A stretch of 64,000 bases of DNA, taken from NCBI RefSeq assembly GCF_001469895.1, contig NZ_LOPY01000021.1, positions 124,001-188,000 on the forward strand. The letters run 5' to 3'. The notes beneath the pieces were generated by a model that saw only the letters and a list, made by a program, of their open reading frames with translations, made no database searches and was not told the DNA's origin. The DNA comes from Pseudoalteromonas sp. XI10. GTDB taxonomy: Bacteria; Pseudomonadota; Gammaproteobacteria; Enterobacterales; Alteromonadaceae. A program made the translations under genes and the position numbers. Positions 7,179 to 15,710 of this stretch are shown one piece after another; position 1 is the stretch's first letter, and each line of letters starts with the position of its first letter.

Positions 7179-8093
7179 TTAGCAGTGCTTTTTAAACCAA
7201 CACTCAAAAAACTCTATAAACGATTTCACTTGCCTAGGTTGAAATTGCCTGCTTGGATATATCACCTGTAGGCCGACACTTTTTTTATCGCTGTGGCTAA
7301 AGCCTCGAACATACTCATCTAGTATCAAAATGAGGTCGCCTGTTTTGAGATCATTTTTGATATCAATGTATGATTTTAAGGCTATGCCATGGCCTTGATT
7401 TGCCCAGCGTCTTATCACTTCACCGTCTGAGCATGAAAGGTAGGGAGCTACTTTAATAGAAAAGTGCGTGTTATCTACCTCAAAATGCCAGTCATTTAGT
7501 GGTTGCCCAAGCCGCTCAAGTACAAGGCAACGATGATTTTTTAAATCTTCGGGATGTCTTGGCAAGCCAAACGATTCTATATAGCTAGGTGAGGCGCATA
7601 GAACACGGCGGTTATTACATAGCGGGCGGCTAATCAAGTTACTATCAGGCAAATTGCCGAATCTAAATGCCAGATCAATGCCTTCCTCAACAATATTGGT
7701 AACCCCATCTGTCAGTACTAAATGCGGTTTAACGCCTGGGTGATTATTGATGAATTCTGCTAATGCGGGTGCAACAAACTGGCGACCAAAGTCTGATGTG
7801 GCAGATAGTTTTAGCTGGCCTCTTAGGCTTTGTTGCGACTCTTGAAGTATGTTTTCAGTATTTTCGACTTCTGCTAATACTCTTAAACAGCCACTATAAA
7901 AACGTTCGCCTGCATCTGTTAAGGCAATACTGCGCGTATTACGCGTTAACAATCGCGTATCGTAATTTTGCTCAATTTTATTAATTCGTGCTGTCATACT
8001 TGCAGGCGAAAGCCCCAATTTTCTTCCCGCAGCGGCTAAACCTCCCGCTTTTACAACGTGAACAAAAAGCGCCATATCATCAATTTTTGACAT
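7179..8093 (-). CDS. LysR-type transcriptional regulator
   Basis: 304 residues. The winged helix-turn-helix is at residues 3-62 (MALFVHVVKAGGLAAAGRKL, then SPASMTARINKIEQ). The C-terminal substrate-binding domain follows (LRGQLKLSATSDFGRQFVAP onward). It is divergent from the VOC / old yellow enzyme operon starting at 8191, with 97 bases between, so it most likely controls that operon. The sequence resembles the LysR group that regulates flavin oxidoreductases and quinone stress genes, but no inducer can be named. Confidence 0.9.
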   Translation of the reverse strand: MSKIDDMALFVHVVKAGGLAAAGRKLGLSPASMTARINKIEQNYDTRLLTRNTRSIALTDAGERFYSGCLRVLAEVENTENILQESQQSLRGQLKLSATSDFGRQFVAPALAEFINNHPGVKPHLVLTDGVTNIVEEGIDLAFRFGNLPDSNLISRPLCNNRRVLCASPSYIESFGLPRHPEDLKNHRCLVLERLGQPLNDWHFEVDNTHFSIKVAPYLSCSDGEVIRRWANQGHGIALKSYIDIKNDLKTGDLILILDEYVRGFSHSDKKSVGLQVIYPSRQFQPRQVKSFIEFFECWFKKHC

Positions 8094-8190
8094 TATTCTT
8101 CAGTTTTAGTGAATACTGATTTAACTCTAAGGCTAATTATCAATTTAGTCAAAATAGTTAAACTCATTTCATCACTTGAAGGAGATAGAA

Positions 8191-8607
8191 ATGCAGCTTA
8201 ATCACGCTCTGCTTTTAGCAACGAATATCCAGCACATGGCTCAGTTTTTAGAGTCGTCGTTAGGCCTTAAAAAGGGGCCAAGGCCAGCATTTGGTTTTGA
8301 TGGTGTTTGGTTATATGACGACTTGGATACGCCATGCATTCATATAGCAGCTAAGTTTGGCATAAATGAATCGCAATCTAATTACTTAACCCAAGCTTCG
8401 GTATCAACAGAAGCAGTTGGCTTATCAACGGTTGACCACCTTGCTTTCTTTGCAACTGATTATCAAGAAGTTAAAGCACGGCTAGAAGCAACTTCAATAC
8501 CATTCGTTGAGCGGGAAGTGCCGGCAGCGAATGAGCATCAAGTGTTTATTCAAGGGCCTGATGGCTTAAAAATAGAAATTTTATTTACACGCAGCGAGCT
8601 TATTTAA
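8191..8607 (+). CDS. VOC family protein
   Basis: 138 residues with the paired VOC modules: LNHALLLATNIQHMAQFLES near the N-terminus and VDHLAFFATDYQEVKARLEA from about residue 83. It ends in the classic FIQGPDGLKIEILF. His3 and the terminal Glu are likely metal ligands. A TTG upstream could extend the frame, but AAGGAG lies just before the ATG at 8191. It is the first gene of a four-gene operon with an ene-reductase, a deacetylase-like protein and a lipoprotein. The reaction is unknown. Confidence 0.85.
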   Translation: MQLNHALLLATNIQHMAQFLESSLGLKKGPRPAFGFDGVWLYDDLDTPCIHIAAKFGINESQSNYLTQASVSTEAVGLSTVDHLAFFATDYQEVKARLEATSIPFVEREVPAANEHQVFIQGPDGLKIEILFTRSELI

Positions 8608-8618
8608 AAGGTATACAC

Positions 8619-9722
8619 ATGAAAAATAGAGTATTTAATATAGACCAAATTGGTCATCATAAAACCGCAAATAAAATAGTGATGGCTCCTATGACCCGTT
8701 CACGTACGGCTCAACCAGGCGATATTCCGACAAGTCTAATGGCAGAATATTATGCGCAACGAGCCAGTGCGGGTTTTATAGTATCAGAGGCGACGCAAAT
8801 TTCTGCACAAGGAAAGGGCTACTCATTTACCCCCGGGATTTATACTGAAGAGCAAATCAATGGATGGCGCAAAGTAACGCAGGCTGTTCATCAGCAAAAT
8901 GGACTCATTTTTTCTCAGTTATGGCATGTTGGCAGAATGTCGCATAGCGTCTTTCATCCAGACGGCTTGCCGGTTGCGCCAAGTGCTATTGCCCCAAATG
9001 CGCAAGTATGGGTGGTTGATGAAAATGGCGAAGGCCAAATGCTTGATTGTCCTACACCCCGGGAATTATCGACCAATGAAATTAAGGGCATTGTTGAAGA
9101 CTATAAACAAGCTGCTTTAAATGCGATTGCAGCAGGGTTTGATGGCGTTGAGGTACATGCAGGCAATGGCTATTTAATCGATCAATTTCTAAGGCAAACA
9201 TCAAACAAACGTACCGATGAATACGGCGGTAATATTGAAAATAGAGCAAAGTTCGCGCTGCAAATCATTACCGCAATTAGCCAAGCTATCGGCCCAGAAA
9301 AAACGGCTATTCGATTAGCTCCTTTTATAACGCAAAGAGGCATGGATGATCCGCAAGCAATCGATGCCATTTTATATTTAGCTAAAAAGTTTGATGAACT
9401 TGGCATTGCTTATCTGCATTTAGCGGAAGCTGATTGGGATGATGCTCCCCTCGTAACCGATGAGTTTAGAGTTAAATTGCGTGAAAGCTTTGGTGGCAAA
9501 ATAGTGGTGGCAGGTAATTACACATTAACAAAGGCCGATAAACTCATTGGTGAAGGCTTAGTTGACTATGTTGCATTCGGCAGAAAGTTTATTGCAAACC
9601 CTGATTTACCTTATCGTTTAGAGCACAATTTACCTCTGAATGAAATATCAGATCCTACTACTTTATTTGGTGGTGATGAGCGAGGTTACACAGACTACCC
9701 AGTATATCAGGGGAATAAATGA
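8619..9722 (+). CDS. Old yellow enzyme family NADH:flavin oxidoreductase
   Basis: A 367-residue FMN-binding TIM barrel. Family marks seen: NKIVMAPMTRSRT at the N-terminus, LWHVGRMSH, and VHAGNGYLIDQFLR with the His-x-x-Asn substrate pair at about residues 176-179. Later come DEYGGNIENRAKF and VAFGRKFIANPDL. Such enzymes reduce activated alkenes, nitro compounds or quinones with NAD(P)H (NemA/OYE group). It begins 11 bases after the VOC gene and overlaps the next gene by 4 bases, so it is in an operon. The divergent LysR gene is the probable regulator. Confidence 0.92.
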   Translation: MKNRVFNIDQIGHHKTANKIVMAPMTRSRTAQPGDIPTSLMAEYYAQRASAGFIVSEATQISAQGKGYSFTPGIYTEEQINGWRKVTQAVHQQNGLIFSQLWHVGRMSHSVFHPDGLPVAPSAIAPNAQVWVVDENGEGQMLDCPTPRELSTNEIKGIVEDYKQAALNAIAAGFDGVEVHAGNGYLIDQFLRQTSNKRTDEYGGNIENRAKFALQIITAISQAIGPEKTAIRLAPFITQRGMDDPQAIDAILYLAKKFDELGIAYLHLAEADWDDAPLVTDEFRVKLRESFGGKIVVAGNYTLTKADKLIGEGLVDYVAFGRKFIANPDLPYRLEHNLPLNEISDPTTLFGGDERGYTDYPVYQGNK

Positions 9723-10666
9723 TGAAATTTTTAAAGCCAATTTTAGTTGCTTCTGGGCTTGTTTTAAGTTGCTTAGGTGTCGCTCAAGCGAAGGAGGCAA
9801 CATCTGTATTTTGGCCTGATGATGCTCAACTTGTGATCTCTATTTCGATGCAGTTTGAGGCAACAGCGCAAGACCAATCAGATCCAGGCCCGTTTCCACC
9901 CCAAGAGGAGGGTTATCCAGACACTATTTCACCTTCTTGGTACCAGTACGGCATGAATGAAGGCATACCGAGACTGCTAGATTTATGGGACAAGCATCAT
10001 ATTAAAGTAACCTCACACATGGTTGGCCGAGCTGTTGAGTTAAACCCTGAGTTAGCAAAAGAGGTCGTGCAGCGCGGGCATGAAGCATCAGGGCACGGAC
10101 AAACTTGGACCCCTCAATACTCTATGAGTGAAGAGCAAGAGCGACAGTCATACATAAAAAGTGCAAATATCATTGAAAAAGTAACAGGGCAGCGGCCTGT
10201 GGGGTTTAATGCATTTTGGATGAGGCATTCAAAAAATACACTCAAAATCCTTAAAGAATTAGGTTTTATTTATCATATAGACGACTTATCCCGTGATGAG
10301 CCATCGCTAACACCTGTTGGAAATGACGACATTGTTGTTGTTCCATACACTTTTCGAAACAACGATATAGTTCGATACACTGGCAGCACAGCCATGACTG
10401 GTAAGGCGTATTTACAAGAGCTTAAAGACGAGTTTGATGTGCTCTACAAAGAAGGCAAACAACGCAGACGAATGATGTCTATCAGTGCTCACGATAGATT
10501 AGCGGGCACTCCCGCTAGAGTGAAAGCGTTGGATGACTTTATAACCTATGCAAAGCAGCACAAGGGGGTTAAGTTTATGCGTAAAGATGACATAGCAAAA
10601 TGGATTCTACGCCAAGACAATGTGCCAAAAAACTCACCCCGAACTTTTGAAGAGGATTTGTTATGA
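9719..10666 (+). CDS. Exported polysaccharide deacetylase-like (NodB fold) protein
   Basis: 315 residues with a signal peptide (LKPILVASGLVLSCLGVAQA). The NodB-type barrel is recognised from GIPRLLDLWDKHHIKVTSHM and from RGHEASGHGQTW, which supplies the His-x4-His metal pair. The usual first motif (FDDG) is replaced by ISISMQFEA, as in the PuuE/allantoinase-like branch that acts on small molecules rather than chitin. Hence a small-substrate amidohydrolase is as likely as a polymer deacetylase. The start overlaps the preceding stop (ATGA) and the end overlaps the next gene. Confidence 0.75.
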   Translation: MMKFLKPILVASGLVLSCLGVAQAKEATSVFWPDDAQLVISISMQFEATAQDQSDPGPFPPQEEGYPDTISPSWYQYGMNEGIPRLLDLWDKHHIKVTSHMVGRAVELNPELAKEVVQRGHEASGHGQTWTPQYSMSEEQERQSYIKSANIIEKVTGQRPVGFNAFWMRHSKNTLKILKELGFIYHIDDLSRDEPSLTPVGNDDIVVVPYTFRNNDIVRYTGSTAMTGKAYLQELKDEFDVLYKEGKQRRRMMSISAHDRLAGTPARVKALDDFITYAKQHKGVKFMRKDDIAKWILRQDNVPKNSPRTFEEDLL

Positions 10667-10908
10667 AATACACACTAACCTTTATTGCATTACTTTTATC
10701 TGGCTGTGCCTCACAGCAGCAAATGGGTGAGTTTGAGGATGTAGTAATCGCAGATCATCACTGCCCAGGGGAAATAGATCGAAGCTATAACACCACGATT
10801 TATAGCTCAGACGAACCTGAAAAAATTGGCAAAACTGAAGTCACTACACATTGCACTCCAGTTAAAACAGAAACTGAATTTGAAAGAGACTTAAGGGAGC
10901 ATCAGTAA
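10663..10908 (+). CDS. Small lipoprotein, 81 aa
   Basis: The signal peptide ends in the lipobox LLSGC, so the mature protein is lipid-anchored at Cys15. The remaining 66 residues are hydrophilic with two further cysteines (HHC, THC) that could form a disulfide. No family was recognised. The start codon overlaps the deacetylase stop, making it the last gene of the VOC-OYE-deacetylase operon. A terminator hairpin follows at 11008. Confidence 0.65.
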   Translation: MKYTLTFIALLLSGCASQQQMGEFEDVVIADHHCPGEIDRSYNTTIYSSDEPEKIGKTEVTTHCTPVKTETEFERDLREHQ

Positions 10909-11007
10909 CTTCTTTAAACTCCTCAAAATATATTTGCTAAGGCTGCAATTATGCTTGTTAAATAGTATTAACGTATTAATTCGACAACACGAAAGTCGTT
11001 TGTTAGT

Positions 11008-11046
11008 GTCAGTTAAGCCGTTTTTAGGCTGCTTAACTGACTTTTT
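11008..11046 (+). terminator. Rho-independent terminator
   Basis: 11-bp inverted repeat GTCAGTTAAGC / GCTTAACTGAC followed by TTTTT. It closes the operon 8191-10908. Confidence 0.8.
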
Positions 11047-11093
11047 CGAAAGCTGTAGGCGCTAATTAAGGACTATTTTTTAAGGAAAACTCT

Positions 11094-12239
11094 ATGGATC
11101 GTCGGTACTCTCAAGCGAGTAAAAAAACGCTAAGCTCTTTATTTGTCGCTCTATCACTAATGGCTTTACCAGTGACTGCAGAGCCTGCAAAACCTCTTGA
11201 AACTCACCATGCTTACATGAGCCAAGTTCTCAATGCAAACCAACAAGCTCCCCTTACAGGTTTTGCACTTCATGTGATTGTTGATGATGGACATGCTTTT
11301 TCAACGGCCAAGCAAAGTAAAGAAAATGCGCCGCAAGTTATTAACCCAAATAGTTTATTTAGAATTGCCAGTGTGACTAAAACTTTCACTGCGGCAACGG
11401 TGCTACGTTTGCACGAGGAAGGAAAATTAAACCTTGATACAACGCTTGATAAGTTAATTTCTGACGACTTTTTTGCGCTTCTTGAAGGCGATGGCTATGC
11501 CCTTGATAAAATAACGATAAAGCAAGTGCTGAGTCATACGGCAGGGTTATATGATCACGCTCAAAGCGACCAGTACTTAGCTGGCATAATGGCAAATCCG
11601 CAGCAAGATATTACGATGCGCGAGCAAATTAAAGGGTGTGTAGAGTGGGGCGACCCAGTTGGTAAACCTGGTGAGCGTTTTTCATACTCAGATACCGGTT
11701 ATGTGTTACTCGGCCATATTATTGAAAGAGTGACAGATTTACCGCTACCTGAAGCGGTTCGTCAAAACTTAAGTTTCGACAAAAATCGTATTGAAAATGT
11801 GATCTGGGAACGTGGTGATTCGGTTGCTGTGGATGAGTCTCGTCGCGTACATCAATACTTGCACGGCACCGACACCTTTAATTGGAGCCCAACAGTTGAT
11901 TTATATGGTGGCGGTGGGCTTGTTGCCAGCCCAATCGGTATGGCTAAATTTTATCATGCTTTATTTTCAGGCAAGGTCTTCAAACATCCTGAAACGCTCA
12001 AACTCATGCTATCGGATAAAGGCTTACCAGCAGATAGTCCTTATCGTTTGGGTGTATTTGCAAAAGAATATAACGGCACTTTAGTTTATCAACATGGTGG
12101 CTTTTGGGGCACTTTGGTGATGTATGAACCAACAACGCAGGTGGTGGTCGCAGGGGCTGTTACTCAGCAAAAAGACTACGCCAAGCTTGAAAAAGTAATG
12201 AGTGACTATTTGACTTTACAAGTAAAATCAGCACTCTAA
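11094..12239 (+). CDS. Exported serine hydrolase, class C beta-lactamase / PBP4* fold
   Basis: 381 residues with an N-terminal signal peptide (SSLFVALSLMALPVTA). The catalytic triad motifs are present: SVTK (Ser-x-x-Lys) at about residue 93, YSD followed by TGYVLLGHIIE at about residue 200, and HGGFWG near residue 327. This fold includes class C beta-lactamases, D-aminopeptidases and esterases such as EstB, and which activity applies cannot be told. It is a single-gene unit with terminators on both sides. RBS AAGGA precedes the ATG. Confidence 0.85.
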   Translation: MDRRYSQASKKTLSSLFVALSLMALPVTAEPAKPLETHHAYMSQVLNANQQAPLTGFALHVIVDDGHAFSTAKQSKENAPQVINPNSLFRIASVTKTFTAATVLRLHEEGKLNLDTTLDKLISDDFFALLEGDGYALDKITIKQVLSHTAGLYDHAQSDQYLAGIMANPQQDITMREQIKGCVEWGDPVGKPGERFSYSDTGYVLLGHIIERVTDLPLPEAVRQNLSFDKNRIENVIWERGDSVAVDESRRVHQYLHGTDTFNWSPTVDLYGGGGLVASPIGMAKFYHALFSGKVFKHPETLKLMLSDKGLPADSPYRLGVFAKEYNGTLVYQHGGFWGTLVMYEPTTQVVVAGAVTQQKDYAKLEKVMSDYLTLQVKSAL

Positions 12240-12257
12240 ACACACTAAAATCTAAGC

Positions 12258-12285
12258 TGGCGCACAGGTGCGCCAAGTTCTTTCT
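12258..12285 (+). terminator. Rho-independent terminator
   Basis: Perfect palindromic stem TGGCGCAC / GTGCGCCA with a tight loop, followed by a T-rich AGTTCTTTCTTC tract. It closes the serine hydrolase gene. Confidence 0.7.
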
Positions 12286-12326
12286 TCAGTTCAATTTAAG
12301 CTAAGTCATTATATAAGAAAAATAAC

Positions 12327-12357
12327 TTGCACATCCAATATAACAAAAATATTATAT
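12327..12357 (+). promoter_or_regulatory. Arsenic operon promoter with ArsR-type operator
   Basis: A -35-like TTGCAC at 12327-12332 and a -10-like TATTAT at 12350-12355 are separated by 17 bases. A dyad ATATAA-N8-TTATAT (12338-12357) covers the spacer and the -10. That is where an ArsR repressor would block polymerase. The first gene carries the ArsR domain, so autoregulation is likely. Confidence 0.55.
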
Positions 12358-12381
12358 AACCAAATTGTTATGGAGTGAATC

Positions 12382-13146
12382 GTGAAAGTTCTCTTTTTAT
12401 GTACAGAAAATTCAGCCCGATCAATTATGGCTGAGGCGTTGCTTAAACATCATGGTAAAGGTGAGTTTGAAGTATTTAGTGCGGGCACAGAACCTTATGC
12501 GGTAGACACTCGTACGCTTGCGGCTATTGAGCATTTTGGCTTAAAAACCGATGACTTACACTCAAAGCACTTAAATGATGTAACTAACCTGCATTTTGAT
12601 TATGTAATTACATTGTGCGACAAGGCAGCAAAAGAATGTGCAAATCGTGTTGATGGCACACATTGTTTAGGCTGGGACTTTGTTGATCCTAAAACGCGTC
12701 CTGAACCACACGCCTTTGAAAAAACCTTGCAAGAAATCAATGAGCGAATTAAACAGTTTGTGCAATCCCATAACAAAGAAAAACCAGTATCGATTTCGCC
12801 AACCACATTTTATAAAGCCCTTGCAGATGATATTCGTTTAAAAAGCTTACTGCTTATCGCCGTTGAGCAAGAGGTTTGCGTATGCGAACTAATGACGGCA
12901 CTTAACGAGCAGAGTCAACCAAAGGTTTCAAGGCATTTAGCGCAACTTAAAAAACAGGGCATTTTGTCGGATAGAAAACACCAGCAGTGGGTGTTTTACT
13001 CTTTAAACCCGACCTTACCAATGTGGATGAAACAAACAATTACCTCGACCGTGGTAAACGAACCAAATTTCATAGAAAACGAGTTAGCAAGACTAAATGC
13101 GATGGGCGATGATCGCCCAACCCGTGTTGCTCGTTGCTGCAATTAA
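12382..13146 (+). CDS. Arsenate reductase-ArsR repressor fusion
   Basis: A 254-residue two-domain protein. Residues 1-130 are a low-molecular-weight phosphatase-type ArsC: the P-loop C7-TENSA-R13-S, with a Cys pair at 79 and 86 spaced as in the thioredoxin-coupled enzymes. Residues about 141-210 are an ArsR winged helix, with the arsenite site CVC at 166-168 and a recognition helix in QPKVSRHLAQLKK. A further Cys-Cys lies at the very C-terminus (RVARCCN) and might add arsenite ligands. It starts at GTG after GGAG. It would reduce arsenate and derepress its own operon on binding arsenite. Confidence 0.9.
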   Translation: MKVLFLCTENSARSIMAEALLKHHGKGEFEVFSAGTEPYAVDTRTLAAIEHFGLKTDDLHSKHLNDVTNLHFDYVITLCDKAAKECANRVDGTHCLGWDFVDPKTRPEPHAFEKTLQEINERIKQFVQSHNKEKPVSISPTTFYKALADDIRLKSLLLIAVEQEVCVCELMTALNEQSQPKVSRHLAQLKKQGILSDRKHQQWVFYSLNPTLPMWMKQTITSTVVNEPNFIENELARLNAMGDDRPTRVARCCN

Positions 13147-13155
13147 GGACTAAAA

Positions 13156-14178
13156 ATGGGTGTTTTTGAACGATATTTATCTGTATGGGTTGCTGCTGCT
13201 ATCGCCATCGGTGTGGCGCTTGGGGTGATGTTTCCGCCTTTATTTGAGTTAATAGCAAAAGCCGAAGTGGCCCATGTAAACATTGTTGTTGCACTGTTTA
13301 TTTGGGTAATGATCTATCCGATGATGGTGCAAGTTGATTTTTCCACGATTAAAGAAGTCGGTAAGAATCCTAAAGGACTGATGCTTACTTTAATCATTAA
13401 TTGGCTTATCAAACCGTTTTCAATGGCCGCATTAGGTTGGTTATTTTTTGAAGGGTTATTTGCTGATTTTGTTAGCCCTGAAACGGCGCAAGAATATATT
13501 GCTGGCATGATTTTGCTTGGTGTTGCACCTTGTACAGCAATGGTGTTCGTGTGGTCACAACTGACCAAAGGTGATGCAAATTATACCTTAGTGCAAGTGT
13601 CTGTGAACGACATCATTATGATTTTTGCTTTTGCACCTATTGCGGGGTTATTGCTAGGGGTGTCTGATATTCATGTACCTTGGCTTACACTGATGATTTC
13701 GGTTGTGCTGTATGTATTGCTGCCACTCATTGCCGGGGTATTAACACGAAAAGCTCTTAATAATTCAGCACAAAATGAGGCTGCTGTGCAGTCATTTTTA
13801 GAGAAAATTAAACCGTACTCAGTTGTTGGTTTACTGGCCACAGTGGTCTTGCTATTTGGGTTTCAAGCGAACACGATTTTAGCCCAACCGCTTAACATTG
13901 TACTGATTGCCATTCCACTTGTTTTGCAAACCTACGGTATTTTTGCAATCACCTATTTCATTGCGTTAAAGCTCAGGCTTAAGCACAACATTGCAGGACC
14001 AGCCTGTTTAATCGGTACTTCTAACTTTTTTGAGTTAGCGGTCGCAGTGGCTATTTCATTATTTGGTTTGCACTCGGGTGCAGCATTAGCAACCGTTGTT
14101 GGGGTTTTGGTCGAAGTACCTGTCATGCTGTCGTTGGTTGCAATAGTTAATAAAACAACACATTGGTTTAAAGAGTAA
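13156..14178 (+). CDS. acr3: Acr3-family arsenite efflux transporter
   Basis: A 340-residue membrane protein with about ten segments. The Acr3 hallmark [13 protein letters not shown] near residue 122 contains the essential cysteine of the transport path. Also typical are the early [15 protein letters not shown] and the late [20 protein letters not shown]. It exports arsenite across the inner membrane using the proton gradient. It lies 9 bases after the ArsC-ArsR gene and shares its operon. It is Acr3, not the unrelated ArsB of E. coli. Confidence 0.93.
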   Translation: MGVFERYLSVWVAAAIAIGVALGVMFPPLFELIAKAEVAHVNIVVALFIWVMIYPMMVQVDFSTIKEVGKNPKGLMLTLIINWLIKPFSMAALGWLFFEGLFADFVSPETAQEYIAGMILLGVAPCTAMVFVWSQLTKGDANYTLVQVSVNDIIMIFAFAPIAGLLLGVSDIHVPWLTLMISVVLYVLLPLIAGVLTRKALNNSAQNEAAVQSFLEKIKPYSVVGLLATVVLLFGFQANTILAQPLNIVLIAIPLVLQTYGIFAITYFIALKLRLKHNIAGPACLIGTSNFFELAVAVAISLFGLHSGAALATVVGVLVEVPVMLSLVAIVNKTTHWFKE

Positions 14179-14191
14179 TTGGGGAGTCATA

Positions 14192-14692
14192 ATGCAATCA
14201 CATCCATTTGATATTTTACAGCTAGAAACTGGGGCATTTATTTTTACCCCTTGCCCAGGCACAAAAGGCGTTGGCTTATCACAGTCTGTTGCTGATTTAA
14301 AAGCGGCAGGTGCAAAAGCCATTATTACTCTAATGTACGATGAAGAGCTTATTAAAAATGGCGCGCAGCAGCTTGCAATCGAATGTGAGCAAGCTGGTCT
14401 TAGCTGGTTTCAATTACCTATTGTTGATGATGACGCGCCAAGCGAAGCGTTTAGTCTAGCTTTCAACAAACACCTTAACGAGATTCTTGCCATCATAAAA
14501 AGCGGTGGTAGCGTGGCTGTGCATTGTAAAGGCGGTTCAGGCCGTACAGGCTTAGTTATTGGTTTATTAATGCATGAGCTTGGCTATGCTAAAAACGACA
14601 TAGTTAATCAAGTGCAGGCTATTCGCCCTAAATCGTTGCATAACCCAGTACAACGTTCATATTTCGACAATTTTCAAAAAGTAGGAGCTTAA
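14192..14692 (+). CDS. Cys-based protein tyrosine/dual-specificity-type phosphatase in the arsenic operon
   Basis: 166 residues with the Cx5R phosphatase loop [11 protein letters not shown] at about residues 111-121 and an upstream general-acid loop ([10 protein letters not shown]). The N-terminal half resembles CDKN3/DSP-type phosphatases. It sits between acr3 and the arsenic-type GAPDH, with GGGGAG as RBS and a 2-base gap to gapdh, so it is surely co-expressed with the arsenic genes. Its substrate there is not established. The Cx5R loop could also bind arsenate, but this is inference. Confidence 0.8.
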   Translation: MQSHPFDILQLETGAFIFTPCPGTKGVGLSQSVADLKAAGAKAIITLMYDEELIKNGAQQLAIECEQAGLSWFQLPIVDDDAPSEAFSLAFNKHLNEILAIIKSGGSVAVHCKGGSGRTGLVIGLLMHELGYAKNDIVNQVQAIRPKSLHNPVQRSYFDNFQKVGA

Positions 14693-14694
14693 CA

Positions 14695-15705
14695 ATGGCA
14701 ATTAAAGTAGGCATTAATGGTTTTGGCCGTATGGGCCGTTTATCACTAAGAGCAGCGTTTGCATGGGACGACGTTGAGTTTGTGCAAATTAATGACCCTG
14801 CGGGTGATGCAGCAACACTCGCTCACTTACTAAAGTATGATTCGGTACACGGTATTTGGCCTCATAAGGTTGAAAGTAGCGATAACGCTGTGATCATCGA
14901 TGGCCACGAAATTAACGTTACGCAAAATAAAGCAATTGCAGACACTGATTGGTCTGGTTGCGATATTGTTATTGAAGCCTCTGGCGTAATGAAAAAAACA
15001 GAATTACTGCAAGCCTATCTTGATCAAGGTGTTAAGAAAGTTGTTGTCACTGCCCCTGTAAAAGAAGACGGTGTGCTGAACGTTGTAATGGGTGTAAATG
15101 ATGACTTATACGATGTACAGCAGCACGATATTGTTACAGCTGCATCATGCACTACCAACTGTTTAGCGCCTGTGGTTAAAGTTCTGCAAGAAAAAATTGG
15201 TATCAAACATGGTTCAATGACCACTATTCACGATATCACTAATACGCAAACTATCTTAGATGCGCCCCATAAAGATTTACGCCGTGCTCGCGCATGCGGC
15301 ATGAGCTTAATTCCAACTACAACGGGCTCTGCAACAGCGATTACGCATATTTTCCCTGAACTTAAAGGCAAATTAAACGGCCACGCGGTTCGTGTGCCTT
15401 TAGCAAATGCATCAATCACTGACTGTGTGTTTGAAGTTGAAAAGCCAACCACCGCTGAGCAAATTAACCAATGGATGCAAGAAGCCGCAGAAGGCCAGTT
15501 AAAAGGCATTTTGGGTTATGAAGAAAAGCCACTTGTTTCTATTGATTACAAAACAGATCCACGCTCAAGCATTGTTGATGCGCTATCAACCATGGTTGTG
15601 AACGAGACACAAGTTAAGCTGTATGTTTGGTACGATAACGAATGGGGTTACGCAAACCGCACCGCCGAACTTGCCCGTAAAGTTGCGCGATCACTACAAG
15701 GTTAA
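14695..15705 (+). CDS. Glyceraldehyde-3-phosphate dehydrogenase, ArsJ-associated type
   Basis: 336 residues of full GAPDH length. The NAD-binding start [17 protein letters not shown] and the active-site segment [10 protein letters not shown] with the catalytic Cys are intact. The end [11 protein letters not shown] is matched here by [20 protein letters not shown] copies next to arsJ use arsenate in place of phosphate to give 1-arseno-3-phosphoglycerate, which ArsJ exports and which then hydrolyses outside. The position, directly before arsJ and inside the arsenic operon, supports that role over central glycolysis. Confidence 0.9.
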   Translation: MAIKVGINGFGRMGRLSLRAAFAWDDVEFVQINDPAGDAATLAHLLKYDSVHGIWPHKVESSDNAVIIDGHEINVTQNKAIADTDWSGCDIVIEASGVMKKTELLQAYLDQGVKKVVVTAPVKEDGVLNVVMGVNDDLYDVQQHDIVTAASCTTNCLAPVVKVLQEKIGIKHGSMTTIHDITNTQTILDAPHKDLRRARACGMSLIPTTTGSATAITHIFPELKGKLNGHAVRVPLANASITDCVFEVEKPTTAEQINQWMQEAAEGQLKGILGYEEKPLVSIDYKTDPRSSIVDALSTMVVNETQVKLYVWYDNEWGYANRTAELARKVARSLQG

Positions 15706-15710
15706 AAGCA

